A DNA stretch of 64,000 bases, from NCBI GenBank assembly GCA_035578155.1, contig JAPWDM010000007.1, forward strand, positions 28,680,413 to 28,744,412, in the 5' to 3' direction. The position numbers and the translations under genes are program-made. Source of the DNA: Brachynemurus nebulosus. Taxonomy: Eukaryota > Arthropoda > Insecta > Neuroptera > Myrmeleontidae. Positions 40,201 through 52,249 of this stretch are shown in pieces; positions within the stretch are counted from its first letter, which is position 1, and each line of letters opens with the position of its first letter. Below the pieces are notes generated by a model. That model was not told where the DNA came from, made no database searches, and saw only the letters and a program-made list of their open reading frames with translations.

Positions 40201-43200
40201 GTCGTCATTTTTGCCTTTGCCCTTATCACGAAACACGGGTCGTTGCATTGTCCCGGTACTCTCCGGCGGTAAATTGTATGTGTGATTGTGGTGCACGTGA
40301 TCGAGCGGTGTTCGCCCGGTGTGAATGTGTCCCGGATGTTCCATGGCACATGGGAATTTCGCTTCGGGTGCCTTCGGTCGCACTGAACTGCCAATTGACT
40401 GGCCCTGTCGAATATCGATTGGCGTTGAAGGTGTCTGGCCGTATTCATATTTCATATTGGATGTGGCGTTAGATGTTTGGTCCTGGGAGAAAAAAGAGAA
40501 ATCAAATTGGTGCTGGAAGAGGGAAAACTTCCCTGGTACTGGGATGATTTACTTGCTATCAATTTTTTATTTAAAAAAAAAAATGTTTAAAAATAGTTAC
40601 AATTGTTCAAATGGAAAAAGCATACTCCACTTTATGCGCAATATAAAAAAAATTAAGTCTCTATCTTTTCTAGAACTTGAGATATGATTTTCCTTGTCGG
40701 GAAAAACACAACTTTCGAGAAACGATAAAAAACAAAAATAATAACAAAAGAAGCCGTTTACTCACTGTTTATTATACACCATACTATAACTGATGTATAC
40801 ACCAAAACTAAATATTACTGATCAAATCGCTAGGGAGGGGGGGGGGGGCGAGCGTTATCTCAAATATCACCATCAAATAAATTTTCCATTATGTTAAATA
40901 AAGCTGATTTATGGGAGACACAGAATGCATCTCTAATTCGAACAAACATAAAGGACCCCGCACAAATCTTATGGAAATTTGGTCCCGGTTAATTTGTTCG
41001 AAACTTTGGGAAATAATAGTTCATGATCCGCAGAACAAGTCTCCATTGGCGCAAAGCTCAATACTGGACAGATTTTGAGATATATGATTCTACTTTTCTG
41101 CAAGTTTTTTGCCGACATCATTTGATAGGTGATCGATCTTACATTGACAGTATACGTATATTTAACTACATATATCTCAAAATCTGTCCAGTATTGAGCT
41201 TTGCGCCTATGAAGACTTTTGTTCTACAGGTCAAGAACTATTATTTCCCAAAGTTTCGAAGAAATTAACCGGGATCAAATTTTCATAAGATTTGTGCGGG
41301 GTCCTTTATGTTTGTTCGAATTAGAGATGCACTCTGTGTTTCCCATAAATCAGCTACAAATAAGACTTAATTTTTTTTTTCTTAATTTGACTACTAAAGA
41401 GTGAAGTACGTGAGTGAAAGACGTAAGTGAAGTAAGTAAGTGAAAGACATTTTCATTAAAAAAAATTTTTTTCTTCACCTCCTTCATAATTCATGCAATA
41501 AGGAGTTACATGGCTTGTTTGATTTTTACAGATATTTTGTATGTTTCGCTAATTATGCCGGTGTCTATACTAAATACTAAAATACTACCGGGCCGACTTA
41601 CTTGGAAGAATCGTTTCCCAAACATATGATGCTTCTTCTGCGCGACCGATGACATTCGACGCGAATCGGCCGATCCAAATATGCCTCCGGTGTTGGCCGC
41701 CTGTTGGCGATTCGAGTAACTATAATCGTACGGTCGTGCGTATTTGCTGGCGTAATCCAACACGTAATGATCGGCCGCCGTATGTCCCGAATCAGATGTG
41801 GCATCGCCCCATTCGTTGTCCGATAGCGAAGCGACCCGTTCCGAACCCATGGAACTGACCGCACTGTCACTGGACGCGTCCATACGTTCGGACGCGGCGG
41901 CGGCCGCGGCCGCCATATCGATGCGGCTACTTGCGCCCGCCAAACTTGTCCCGTTTCCGTCGAGCATTCGCATCGAGTACATGTCGTCGCCCATCATGTC
42001 CATCAGTTGTAGGTCCTCGTTCAAAATGGACGATAAGAATCCATCGGTGGCGTTACTGATCTCGGACGAACTGTTCGGGAAGTACATTATGTCGTGTGAC
42101 GGATTCTCCATTTTGTACGATGCGGTAGCACCGGAATCGACCGATTCCGCGGTACTGGTCAAATTTATCGACGTCGCCACGGCGGATCCTAAATTTGTAC
42201 CACCTATATCGAAAAAAAATCAGAAGATTACAGGTGGACTGGACTAAGGTGGAGAGAGGATACAATGGTCGATTTTTGCCCAGTTTTTGATGAGTACAGT
42301 TCAAAAAATAATTTAAAACTTAAAGGAAACCATTTGAAAATTGAAGATAATCTACTAATCAAATTTTAATTCGACTTTGAATTCCACAGGGACAGGGTAT
42401 ATATACTTTTTTAAACGGAACATCGCACCTATTTGTAAAAATTGTATTTCCCTCTAACAAAAATCAATATTTTGGAAATTGTAAGCAACTAGGGTAAACG
42501 GTATAGTTATTGGATAGTTTAGAAAAATTTGCAAAATAAAATACAGAAAAAGTACGTGTTATAACTTTATTTTTAACGAAAAAATTCATAAATAAAGTAA
42601 GACCTGTCGATTTTAATGTACCATATAAAACTTTTATATTACATATTGGTAAGTCTCTGAAAAAAAATTTTAAAGTTGTGCGTGTAGTAAAATACAGTTA
42701 TCATGTACACAGCCTTTATCCACTCCTTGATCAACCCTTTACGATGATTCACAATTTAGTAGGATATTATTAAATGATTCTAGCCTTGTCACTCACTAGA
42801 CGTAGTAAATCCTTTTTAACGAACTACCTAAAACCACGCTACGAATGACGTAGTTACAGGTTTCTGTAAATTATGGTTAACTCAGAATGAATTTTCTGAA
42901 ACTAGAGTGTTCTGTTTAACTGAAAAATCAGGAAATTTGCTTTACTATAAGCCTTATAATCTTCAAAAGAGAGTGTCTTGTCCAATAACTAGTGATGAGC
43001 AAAATTAGTCTTGGTCTTACAGTCTTGTCTTGGTCTTGCATTTTTTGCAAGACCAAGACCAAGACTATGTACACCAAGAGCAAGACTAAGACTATAAGTA
43101 TGGCTGCAAGACCAATACCAAGACTCAAGTGCGCAAGACCAAGACAAAAGCAAGAAAAAAGCAAGACTCTTGCTAAACTATTTAAATAGTTTGAAAGTAT

Positions 43201-46200
43201 AATTAATACGTAAAGATAGTAAAAATTCTGATTTTAGAAGAAAAAAATTCGCTAATAAAAAAATGCAAGAAAGTGCAAGATTTTTTAGCAATAACAAGAC
43301 CAAGACCAAGACTCCAACTGCTCTCGCAAGACCAATACCAAGGCTCTTAATGCAAGAACAAGACCAAAACCAAGACTGCCAAGTCTTGGTCTTGGTCTTG
43401 CATTTGCTCATCACTACCAATAACCTGCAATGTCCAATAACTATACCGTTTACCGTATTATCCAATTTACAGAACGTTCCTTTAGAATTACACTTTTTTA
43501 GTTGTTACACTCTCAAAACGATTTCTTTGTTCAAAGATTTTTGTTCCTTTGAACCAAAAAAATATTTCTCTAAATCAAAGAAAAGATTTTTTTGATTCAA
43601 AGAAATATTTACTTGAAATTTGTTTTAGTAGTCAAAGAAATATTTCTTTGAATCAGAAAAATCTTTTCTTTGATTTAAAGAAATATTTTTTTTTTTTTGA
43701 TTCAAAAAAATAAAAAAAAAAAATCGTTTTGAGTGTGTATTTTCGAATTTTTCACATCGAAAACGATAAGAAACGATCAAAATTTAGCAAAAATCGTCTC
43801 TTATGCGAATGAATGAATGTGTCCTTACTAATATTTGAGAACGGCGTAACACCATGATGGTGTGTCTCCTGCATGGTCGAACCCAACGTCACATTGTGCG
43901 TGAGAACGCCACGAGTGTCCGCACCGTACGCGCCCATATGCGGCGGATGACCGTGGTGCATGTGCGGATGACTTAAGTTATGTAGGGCGGCGACTGCGTG
44001 ATGTGCGGCATGCGCTGAGAATGCCGCGTGATGGGCATGATGCGAACTGGCCGGCAACACCGCGCCAGCGGTACCGTTGTGTGTGTCGGTTAAAAGACCC
44101 GCCACGTCTTGCCATCGTTGCTCATTCATGCGCATGTAAGGGTTCATGTGCCCCTAAAAATAGAACAAGGGGATACAGCTTAGCAACAAATTCTTTCCGG
44201 TACTGTAATATTATAAATAAGAACACAGTGAAAAAATTTGTGTTAAAATTAACACATTTCACATGTCCAAAACGGTGCACTCAATATTTTGTGTTATTTT
44301 AACACAAAGCATATGTGTGCCAAATCTATACACAAGATTTGTGTCAATGATTTAACACACAAGACGACATACATTTTGTGTTAATTTTTCAGATTTATCA
44401 GAGTTAAACATTTTTATTCAATATTTTACTTCCACTGCAGCTTAAGATATTTGAAAATCGTCAAGACTTATAACGATTTTGTTCATATATTATTATAAAT
44501 GAGACTCAAAGAACGCAAAGTAAGTCAGTTCTTTGTAACAATTCTTACTTGTGTCCATATATATCTACGAAAATATATATAATAAGAAAGATGAGAGTAG
44601 TTCTTATTATTAAACGAAACCGAAAAATTGTAAGTTTTTTCAGTTATTGACGAATATAGTTTTATTAAACGTTTAAAAATGAAACAATTTTCTTACATTT
44701 TAAGGTTATTTTATTATGGATTCAGTTAAAAAAAATCATGTAAGCTTATTTGAGATTGTATTATATAATATACCATCTTACATGTAAGTAAGCTTACATG
44801 TTTTTTTTCAACTGAATCTCTAACAAAATGACCTTAAAATGTAAGAAAATTGTTTCATTTTTAAACGTTTAATAAAACTATATTCGTCAATAACTGAAAA
44901 AACTTATAATTTTTCGGTTTTGTTTAATAATAAGAACTACTCTCATCTTTTTTATTATATATAGTTTGGTAGATATATATTCTAATGTAAGTTCGGTACT
45001 TATAGCATTCTTTTGCTCTACACAAATATTGTGTTACTTCTTTGTTGTTCAAAACAGGTTTATTCTCTTAAATCGTAATTTGTGTTAATATTTTCATTTA
45101 ACACAAACACGAAATGTTACATTAACGCAGGATTGTGTTACTTATTTAACACAAAAATTTTAATCACTAATTTTTTTTTTTTGCACGCAAAACACAAATT
45201 TTTTTACTGTGAAAAAGGCATTACTTGGAACGCATGTGGATGCGGTGAATGAAATTGCGCCGTTTGAATCATTGCGAGAAAATCTTCCTCATCGGTTGTG
45301 CCAGGATCGTGTTGCGCGGATGTTGAGGCGACACTATTCGTGTCAACGGAATCGAACACCTTCAGCAAGCGTTTGTCTTGTTGAATATCAGAATCGTACA
45401 GATTCTAAAAAAAAAAATTATATCACAAATTTCAAGTTGAACTGATTTGAGTACAGTATCTCCAAGAATACGTCCACAAAATTTCATAAAGATCGGAGCA
45501 TTCATTCAAAAGTTATTGGTATTTAAGCCTAGAATCATACGTACTCGTCAAAATGACGAACAAACTTCTCTACCTGCTCCAATACTAGAACTTGTCGTTG
45601 CTTGCTTGCTGTGAAATTTCTGTTATCTAATTTATTTGTTATTATAACACAGCAAATGTATAAATTTTTTTTATAGTTCCTGTCGTTTTGTTTATACTGA
45701 AATAGTGTGCGTCAAAAGGACGTCGATGTATGATTAACGTATGTTTTTTTTTTTAAAGATTTTGTATTTCACATATAAAAATTTTCCTAATTTTTCTAAA
45801 ATTTGTTAAAGATATGGCTGTTATAATTAATTTATTCAATGATAATGATAATGTGAAAGATGATTACAGCTGTTTGACTTATAGAGATGACATAATACTG
45901 AAGTTTTAATATATTGAATTGAAAACTAAAGAATGCGTTTCGAATGACTTAATAAAAGATTAACAATTTATTTTGTGGAAAATATTTTAATTTTATTATT
46001 TTTTGAGATCCTATTCGAAAATTTACGAACAAATTTTAGAAAATTTACAAATGTGCCTAATGAGGAAATAACTACATATCTACGGGAATATTTGTGACCA
46101 AGAAATTTCACGTTCTGTAAAGTCACACATGTCCACCGACTCATAATAGTTCATAAATTAATTATTTGAAAGACATGTCTTATGATACAATTGATGTATT

Positions 46201-46888
46201 TACCTATTTTTTAATTTTTATAATGAAAATATGCTAATGATAAAAAGATTAAAAAAATTAATAAATATTTATATTAAGAAATTTTTCCAAATCCAATTTT
46301 TTTAAATATTTTGTTCGCATTTGTAGTATTGTTACGTAAAAAAAATGTTTTTGCAAATAAACTCTAAAACTCTCCGTAAAAAGTCCATTCGTCAAAATGA
46401 CGCCGATGTATGATTAACGTTTCTCGTAGACCAACGTATGATTCTAGGGTTAAAAGTTTTTATGACCTCAGAATCGATAACTCGATGTAAGTTAATAAAA
46501 ATCATTCAAAACCAAAAAAAAATCGGAGATTTGAAACTTTCGCATACTTTTGGCTACGATTACTCAAAAATGAATAATCCGATCGATATCAAATTTTGAG
46601 TACCTACAGCTGAACCTTCGCACAATCGCACAAACAACATTCAGAAACTTCATAAATAGCTATAAAAAGTATAGTGCGCTTCAGGCTGTAAAAAGAAAAA
46701 GTTCTGAACAGTCCTTACCTTTGTCGATTCATCAAATTCGCTCACTGCTATACTGTCGTCGAAAAACAGATCTGGCAACGATAGTGGAAATGTGTCTAGA
46801 TCATCCAATGGCGGTAACGGTATCGAATTATTATCGCAATGACCAGAAGTCAGTGACGTATCCAAGCCATCTTTTAACACGTATTCCC
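37231..46888 (-). CDS. cnc: Cap-n-collar bZIP transcription factor (insect Nrf), seven 3' exons, 5' end missing
   Basis: Cnc pairs with small Maf at antioxidant-response elements and controls detoxification, proteostasis and head segment identity. Minus-strand exons: 46888-46719, 45404-45225, 44153-43829, 42203-41602, 40482-40027, 39958-39785 and 37362-37231, together 678 residues plus stop, all junctions in frame. The first exon here begins with the last two bases of a split codon, so coding continues upstream; the N-terminal Neh2/DIDLID-like exons were not found. Seen: NLYDSDIQQDKRLL, TDEEDFLAMIQTAQF, GHMNPYMRMNEQRWQDVAGL, His/Ala-rich stretch, poly-Ala, SDSAVSSMGSERVASLSDNE, the CNC box DEKRARALNVPLSVDDIINL, basic region RRRGKNKVAAQNCRKRKLDQ, a leucine zipper, and the C-terminal SLQQSADGTVIVVPK (Neh3-like). 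Introns hold four transposons or long hairpins, a satellite-like array and a CAAGAC hAT element. Confidence 0.95.
37521..38536 (+). mobile_element. DNA transposon remnant in the last cnc intron
   Basis: Inverted ends ACACAGGCC and GGCCTGTGT, with a shared AAAAAACTTTTTTAAT block inside each end and an inner inverted pair around GTATCACCCACCA / GTGGGTGATAC. It encloses a decayed coding region on the plus strand (see 37765-38272). A target duplication is not clear (flanks CTAATA and AATTTG). About 1 kb, antisense to cnc. Confidence 0.6.
37765..38272 (+). pseudogene. Decayed transposon-associated protein gene
   Basis: Two frames in succession look like one protein: FPHLSEAKLQEGVFIGPDIR through AWIAFKEVVNKFLGN, then a stop and frame change, then LGAVSEEQGERCHQDIKIME, KRYQGHWN, MMGDYCW and a basic Ser/Arg/Lys tail ending at 38272. 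I recognise this as a multicopy arthropod protein family usually annotated as uncharacterised. Its location inside inverted repeats supports a transposon origin. At least one frameshift and one stop break it. An AATAAA follows near 38298. Confidence 0.55.
38560..39660. repeat. Satellite-like tandem array, unit about 300 bases, 3.5 copies
   Basis: AAAGAATCATTTAAAATAAC recurs at about 38643, 38933, 39240 and 39545, and CTGTGATCGACTGAACTGAG at about 38780, 39090 and 39396. Units are highly similar, so the array is recent. It abuts the bZIP exon (39785-39958) in cnc's last intron. Confidence 0.9.
40903..41355. repeat. Long foldback in a cnc intron
   Basis: Arms of about 185 bases (40903-41090 and 41168-41355) are near-identical inverted copies, e.g. 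AGCTGATTTATGGGA, AACAAACATAAAGGACCCCG, CAAAGCTCAATACTGGACAG. The loop is about 75 bases. The transcript of this intron would fold into a long hairpin. Confidence 0.9.
42990..43416. mobile_element. hAT-like MITE with CAAGAC arrays, copy 1 (cnc intron)
   Basis: An 8-base target duplication CCAATAAC sits at 42982-42989 and 43417-43424. Termini are TAGTGATGAGCAAA and TTTGCTCATCACTA. Both flanks inside are built of CAAGAC/GTCTTG hexamers with variants; the centre (AAGATAGTAAAAATTCTGAT, TTCGCTAATAAAA) is unique to the family. 427 bases, non-coding. Confidence 0.9.
43505..43738. repeat. Foldback MITE in a cnc intron
   Basis: Ends ACACTCTCAAAACGATTT and AAATCGTTTTGAGTGTGT are inverted copies; the interior is a palindrome of TTTGATTCAAAGAAATATTT-type sequence. 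Confidence 0.8.
44224..45211. mobile_element. Inverted-repeat element with a long internal palindrome (cnc intron)
   Basis: Termini CACAGTGAAAAAATTTGTGT and ACACAAATTTTTTTACTGTG are nearly perfect inverted copies, followed by many TTAACACAAA/TTTGTGTTAA words. Inside, 44563-44749 and 44790-44978 form a near-perfect palindrome of about 190-base arms (GAGAGTAGTTCTTATTATTA, AATGAAACAATTTTCTTACA, CATGTAAGCTTA). The right end is only 13 bases from the exon donor at 45225. 988 bases, no coding frame. Confidence 0.8.
45523..46453. mobile_element. TTAA-flanked piggyBac-like MITE, family P2, copy C (cnc intron)
   Basis: TTAA at 45523-45526 and 46450-46453. Termini GCCTAGAATCATACG and CGTATGATTCTAGGG. 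931 bases; the inverse orientation of copy B (12871) over its full length, including the ATGTGCCTAATGAGGAAATA block missing from copy A. Confidence 0.88.
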
Positions 46889-47062
46889 CTGAAAAGTAAA
46901 TTAATTAAATTGTATTACTTGTTATCAATTCAAACGATATAGGCAATCAAACATACACTGTGTATGTCGTTTGCATATATTCAGGGATAATTATATAAAA
47001 ATTTGAAACAATCGAATTTTCTTTTCGATCATTCGTCGAGTTTAGACCTTTAAGACTGTGCT

Positions 47063-47500
47063 AACGTAAATAATAAACAAATATTTTACTTTGCAAAATA
47101 CCACTTTTATTTTTGAAACTGTGACCGTTAGTTCATTTTCAAACAGAATAAAAATTATATCCGATACATGCCCTTATATACTAATTTTATCTACCTATAC
47201 TTATGAAGGGGAGTGGTATACGGTGTGGAGGTAGAAGGGGCGGGGGTAGTGAGAGAATCCGAAAAACAAGATTACATTATATGTGACAAATGCGAGCAAA
47301 CACGTGACAAAAGATTGAAATTGACAAACAAACAATATTACAGAAAAATACAATTTTAAAAGTTTAATTAAATTATAATATTGAAAATAAAGTTGAACTG
47401 TAGATATCGGTGTAGTCATTTAAAAAGTGATCGGAGTTACGTTTATTTATTTCTATTGCTTTCTATTTGCAAAGTAAAATATTTGTTTATTATTTACAAA
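47063..47500. repeat. Inverted-repeat element
   Basis: Arms of about 36 bases (GTAAATAATAAACAAATATT-TTACTTTGCAA and the complement at 47465-47500). Flanking GGAATACCATAAAGTAACGC is also present, inverted, near 11400. Confidence 0.6.
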
Positions 47501-48187
47501 TATGGAATACCATAAAGTAACGCTCAAATCTATTAATACTGTGCTAACGTCCAAAAAACATAGTATATACCGTATATATCAGTTAGTTTGTGTTGTTGAC
47601 AAAGTGTATACTGACTTATACGTGCAACCGAAAGGTTCTAAGTTCAATGCCACGCGTCTCCGATATAATTTTTTTTTCTTACTTTAGTAAATTCGGACAA
47701 AAAGTTAAAAAGTGGTCAAGTTCGTATCGGAGCGTCTCTAACAGTAAGCACGTCCACTGCTAGACTACACCAAATTTTTAAATTTCCACTACGATCAATT
47801 CTGGTCGGCGTTTAAAGAATATTACATGGCAGGAAATACTTGTAATAACGCACGGATTACATCGAATCGTTTGATTACGATACGACAAAGGAAATGTTTC
47901 AGATTTTATCAATCGAAATTAATTGTCTCAATCAACAAAACCGTTCCAATAAACAAGTTAATATCAAAAAGTCAGTGCGTCCGTACATACTTAAGTGCGT
48001 TACAACACGAAGGACAACCGGTGGCCATCAGTATGTCACAAATATCTTGACATAAAAGCTGTCTTGTCGAATTTAACATAAGTAAAGGAATGTACCGACC
48101 ATAAGAGACATTACACAGTATGTAGACATGCGGTACCGGGTGTTTCAATTAAAAAACCGCTTAAAATTAATCTTTATTTGATTGTTT
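47501..48187. other. No supported feature
   Basis: AT-rich spacer upstream of the visible cnc exons. I looked on the minus strand for further cnc exons and saw none. Confidence 0.4.
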
Positions 48188-48530
48188 AAGGGGGTATGCT
48201 AGTCTAGAAATTCGAAAAAATCCGATTTTTGTTTTTCATATTTTCAAAGTTCAGTCCTTTAAGAATAAGCCTCTAAAAGGATTTACGGAAATTCTAATTA
48301 TTTTCGGAGTTATGGTTATTTTTCCCTGTGTACTGTGTTATATCTTTTCAATGTTAAATTCAAAATTTTTAATATAAATTACTCGAAACTACTTTTTTCG
48401 ATACGGTTGACATGATATCTCAAGTTCTAATGCATCGATTTATTTGAAATTTGGTACAGACCTTCTTAATACAATCAAAATTGGTCCGACGTAGCGGTTT
48501 TTGGCATTTTCTTTTACTGTTTTTAAAAAA
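48188..48530 (+). repeat. R3 repeat, left-hand partial copy
   Basis: Matches the first 330 bases of 24343-24935, from AAGGGGGTATGCTAGTCTAG to GGTCCGACGTAGCGGTTTTT. Confidence 0.75.
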
Positions 48531-48788
48531 ATTGAAAGTGAATTATAGGTTTCCGAAGTCGTTCTTCGCAGTTTTACCAAAATTAAACACCTAGGATCAC
48601 TGGGAAAAAGACTTCTATCGAAACATTCATATTTCTAAACGAAATATCATTATTCTGATAGCAAAAATGACAATTTCGCATCAAAATTACCCTAACTTAA
48701 CCAGTCGCCATAATTTAAATCATTTCCATAACATTCAATTTCAAAAAAAGAAATTCTTTTCATTTTGATGACGCAATCTTTTTAAGAA

Positions 48789-49076
48789 CCGTAAAGAGTG
48801 AAAAATGCAAGAAAGTGCAAAATTTTTTAGCAATACCAAGACCAAGACTGCATTTTGCAAGACCAAGACCAAGACTCAAACTGCTCTAGCAAGACCAAAA
48901 CCAAGATTCTTAATGCAAGAGCAAGACCAAGACCAAGACCAAGATTGCATTTTACAAGATCAAGACCAAGACCAAGACTGAAACTGCTCTAGCAAGACCA
49001 AAACCAAGATTCTTAATGCAAGACCAAGACCAAGACTACCAAGTCTTGGCCTTCGTCTTGCATTTACTCATCACTA
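48789..49076. mobile_element. hAT-like CAAGAC MITE, truncated copy
   Basis: The right terminus TTTACTCATCACTA and three CAAGAC-rich blocks are present; the left terminus is missing. Internal duplication of AAACTGCTCTAGCAAGACC and TTCTTAATGCAAGA has lengthened the array. Confidence 0.8.
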
Positions 49077-49779
49077 CATATAACTTACAAAATTTTAGTC
49101 CAGTGCAAAAAATTTCCAATAATCGCAGAAACATTTTTAAACTATACACAAAAATTAGACTGTAACTTTTTTAAGCATATAAATCGAGATTTCGAACAAA
49201 TTTTTGTAGGTAACATAAATTTTTGACACTGAACAAAACTGTTTGGTCCCAAAACGTATTCCGTTTGTCTGTTTCACAGTAATCACCCGGTATTCAATAA
49301 AAAGTCAAGCCATTGTCAACAGAGTCTTTAAAACGTAGATATTATCTCAAGATGACAGCTTCAATCGGACCTTTTACCCACAATTATTAAACTCAATATA
49401 CCATTAAAATTACAAAAAAAAAAAAAAAAAAATAAAATATTATTTTAAAAGCCTTTCTGTTTAAGAGGCTATTGTTTCAATTAAAGGATTGACACGACTT
49501 AAGTAATTTCGTAAAAGGAGTTACAACAAATTGAAGAAAGTTTTTGCAATTTAAAAAAAAAATTTTAACTCCTTGCCACCGACCGGACCACTTGAACGAT
49601 TTTTGAAAAGGGACACAACATACATAATATATGTACGTAGGCCCTGAAAATATTGTGCATTTTGTAAAAGTCATCATCCGAAATATTATTAATGATTTTC
49701 AAATGTCATATTTGATATTTTTTTAAAATTTTAAAAAATGATTCCGATATTTATGATTAATCGTTTTTCGAAAATTGAC

Positions 49780-50275
49780 TATGCATAGCAAACATTTTTC
49801 GGATCGGTTTGGGGGCCCCGGTCGGCCGCTACTTCAATCCAATATACGTACAAAAATTTTATTATTGTTATAATTGTTTTCATATATGCACCACCGTAAC
49901 ATTCAAAAAATAGGCTGAATTCTTTTTGAAGTCTCTAGAGACATTTCAACACAGTTACCAAAGTAACTAATGTTTATTATATGTATGTATATACATACCA
50001 TGTACACTGTCGTTCAAAAAATTCGATATATGTACCGTAGATATATGCAATTTTATCATAATTTTCGATTCAAATTTGAATAAGAGGCCCTCCTTGAGAA
50101 ATGGAGGGCCCCGGGAATAAACTGCATTTTTGTTAAAATTCCCTCCGAAAAAAAAAATAAGTGGTGAGCAAAAAAAAGCTCTTGACTTTTTTCTCGGGCC
50201 TTGTACCGATAACTATGGGCCCCGGGGCTCCAACCCCGGCTACCTCACCCTCTTGTCGGGTCTGTTTTTAATATC
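49780..50275. repeat. GC-richer probable repeat remnant
   Basis: Three GC-rich islands (GGGGGCCCCGGTCGGCCG; GGCCCTCC and GGAGGGCC as a hairpin at about 50085; GGGCCCCGGGGCTCC) break the AT-rich background directly left of R3. They look like pieces of one old element; no frame was found. Confidence 0.3.
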
Positions 50276-50339
50276 CATTTTTTAACAGTTTTTTTATCGA
50301 TATTTAAAAAGTATAAAATGTATAAAAATTTAAAAAAAA

Positions 50340-50905
50340 GATTCAAAATTGAAATCGGTACAGACTGACAAAGTGGGGACTCAAAAAAAAAAAAGGTGTC
50401 ACCTGGTTAACGTGATTCCAACGCTCCTGGTGATCTAAAACATAAAATTTTAGTTAATTCTTAATAAACAAGGATGTAAAATTAGTTAGACGTAGCCGAT
50501 TTGAAAAAATAAATTTTTTCACAAAATAGCGTCCATTTAAAAAAAAAGTCATTTTTTCGGCTCCTTTTTTCAACTTTGGAAATTTTTTAAAAATAGTAAA
50601 AAAAAAAAAATTCCAAAAACCCCTACGTCGGATCAATTTTGATGGTCGGACCAATTTTAATGGTGCATTAGAACTTGAGATATCATGTCAACCATATCGA
50701 AAAAAGTAGTTTCGAATAAATTATATTAAATTTTAATTTAACACTGAAAATATATACAGTATACAGGGAAAAAATCACCGTAACTCCGAAAATAATTCGA
50801 ATTCCCGTAAATTCTTTTAGAGACTTATTCTTAAAGGTCTGAACTTTGAAAATATGAAAAAAAATCGATTTTTTCAAATTTCTAGACTAGAATATCGCCT
50901 TAAGA
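50340..50905 (-). repeat. R3 repeat, inverted near-complete copy
   Basis: The complement matches 24343-24935 end to end, including CAAAGTGGGGACTC, AGATATCATGTCAACC and AGGCGATATTCTAGTCTAG. Confidence 0.75.
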
Positions 50906-51479
50906 AAATCAACTGATAAAAATTTTTGATTTGACTTATAAATAAATTTTCCAAAAACTAAAATTAATAGGTTAAGTTGTCAACGAATTCGTAAATTTAT
51001 CAGTCCATGTTTTTCAGTGAAATTTGAAAGGTACTGTGATAGAAATTTTTGACAAGTGTCCTGAATTAAAATGCAAATATTTTTACCGTTTGTACTAGGC
51101 GTCCGTTGATAAAGTTAGGAATTGTTAAAGGATCCTAACTTTACCAAACCTATAGTGATCATTACTTAAACGAATTATTCGATAATGCGCAAATAAATAC
51201 AAGTATATGATTATTTCAAAATACTTATGAGATTATGTAATTTTTCTTACGAAAAAATTACCTAGATCTAAATTTTATAACTTCTGAAATATCAATTAAA
51301 GTTTGTACACTTTTTGAAAACATGAATGTACCACATATAAACTGAAAAAAAGCTAAAATGGCGACTGGTAATGTCAGAAAAATTTATAGAACATTCAAAA
51401 ATTAAGCATGACGCCGTCATTAGTTTCGAAACAATCGATCTATTCTATGTCGAAATCAAAAACTGTGATCACCAATTAC

Positions 51480-51610
51480 AGTGCGTTTTAGTTTCAAGAT
51501 GGTCTCCTACGAATTTCATCGCAATCGAAGTAAGAGTAGCCACGACGCTACCGTGAAATCTCGTTAGACGTCGATATCTTATTTACGGCGAGTCCTATTT
51601 TGAGACACAA
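51480..51610 (+). repeat. R1 repeat fragment
   Basis: Contains CTACGAATTTCATCGCAATC, GAAGTAAGAGTAGCCACGAC and CGGCGAGTCC, the middle of R1. Confidence 0.55.
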
Positions 51611-52249
51611 AATTTTAAACATTGTACATCCAAATTATTCAGGAGTTACCCCACAAATTTTGAACAACAGTGTACCATACCACATAGCCTACAGAATTAT
51701 CTGAAAAGATTCAATTAAAATAATCGTGCATATTATGGATCTTATGGACCTGGTTGGACCCGAACAGACCTCTGTACCTGAACGAAAATTATGAAATTGT
51801 CATCATTCGATAATTAATATTTCTGCTTTTGTGGCATTGTTCGTGTTTTTCAAAACGTTAGCTTCTGAACGCTATTCAACTTTTGTATTTTTTTGAAAAA
51901 AAAAAAAAAATCCATTTCAATCAATTGCTGCTCAAATAATTTCACTTTTTGGTAACTAAACTACATTGCAAATATTTAAAATTTCCGAAACGGAAACATT
52001 TGAAAATCGATAATATTGAAGTAGAAAAATTTGCGACGGAACTTTCGTTTTGAATTTGAAATTTTTGACCGGGCAAATCAAATAATTTCGTGATAAATTT
52101 TGTAATAATTGTAAGGTAAAAATTGGTCATTGAATACGCATTGAGTTGGGGTTCGTTAGAATGTAGTTGGAACTTTTCTCAACTTTTGGGTTAAAAGGGA
52201 TTAGTATAGGATGTATTAAAGTCACCGATCGAAATTATTCGAAATAATT

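Noticed and set aside
40149..40472. Plus-strand frames opposite the cnc CNC-domain exon, and similar ones opposite 41602-42203 and 43829-44153
   Set aside because: Antisense shadows of confirmed cnc exons.
43178..43465. Leu/Val-rich frames in the CAAGAC elements (also near 42928, 55528 and 62229) that look like membrane proteins
   Set aside because: They are translations of GTCTTG hexamer arrays inside short transposons.
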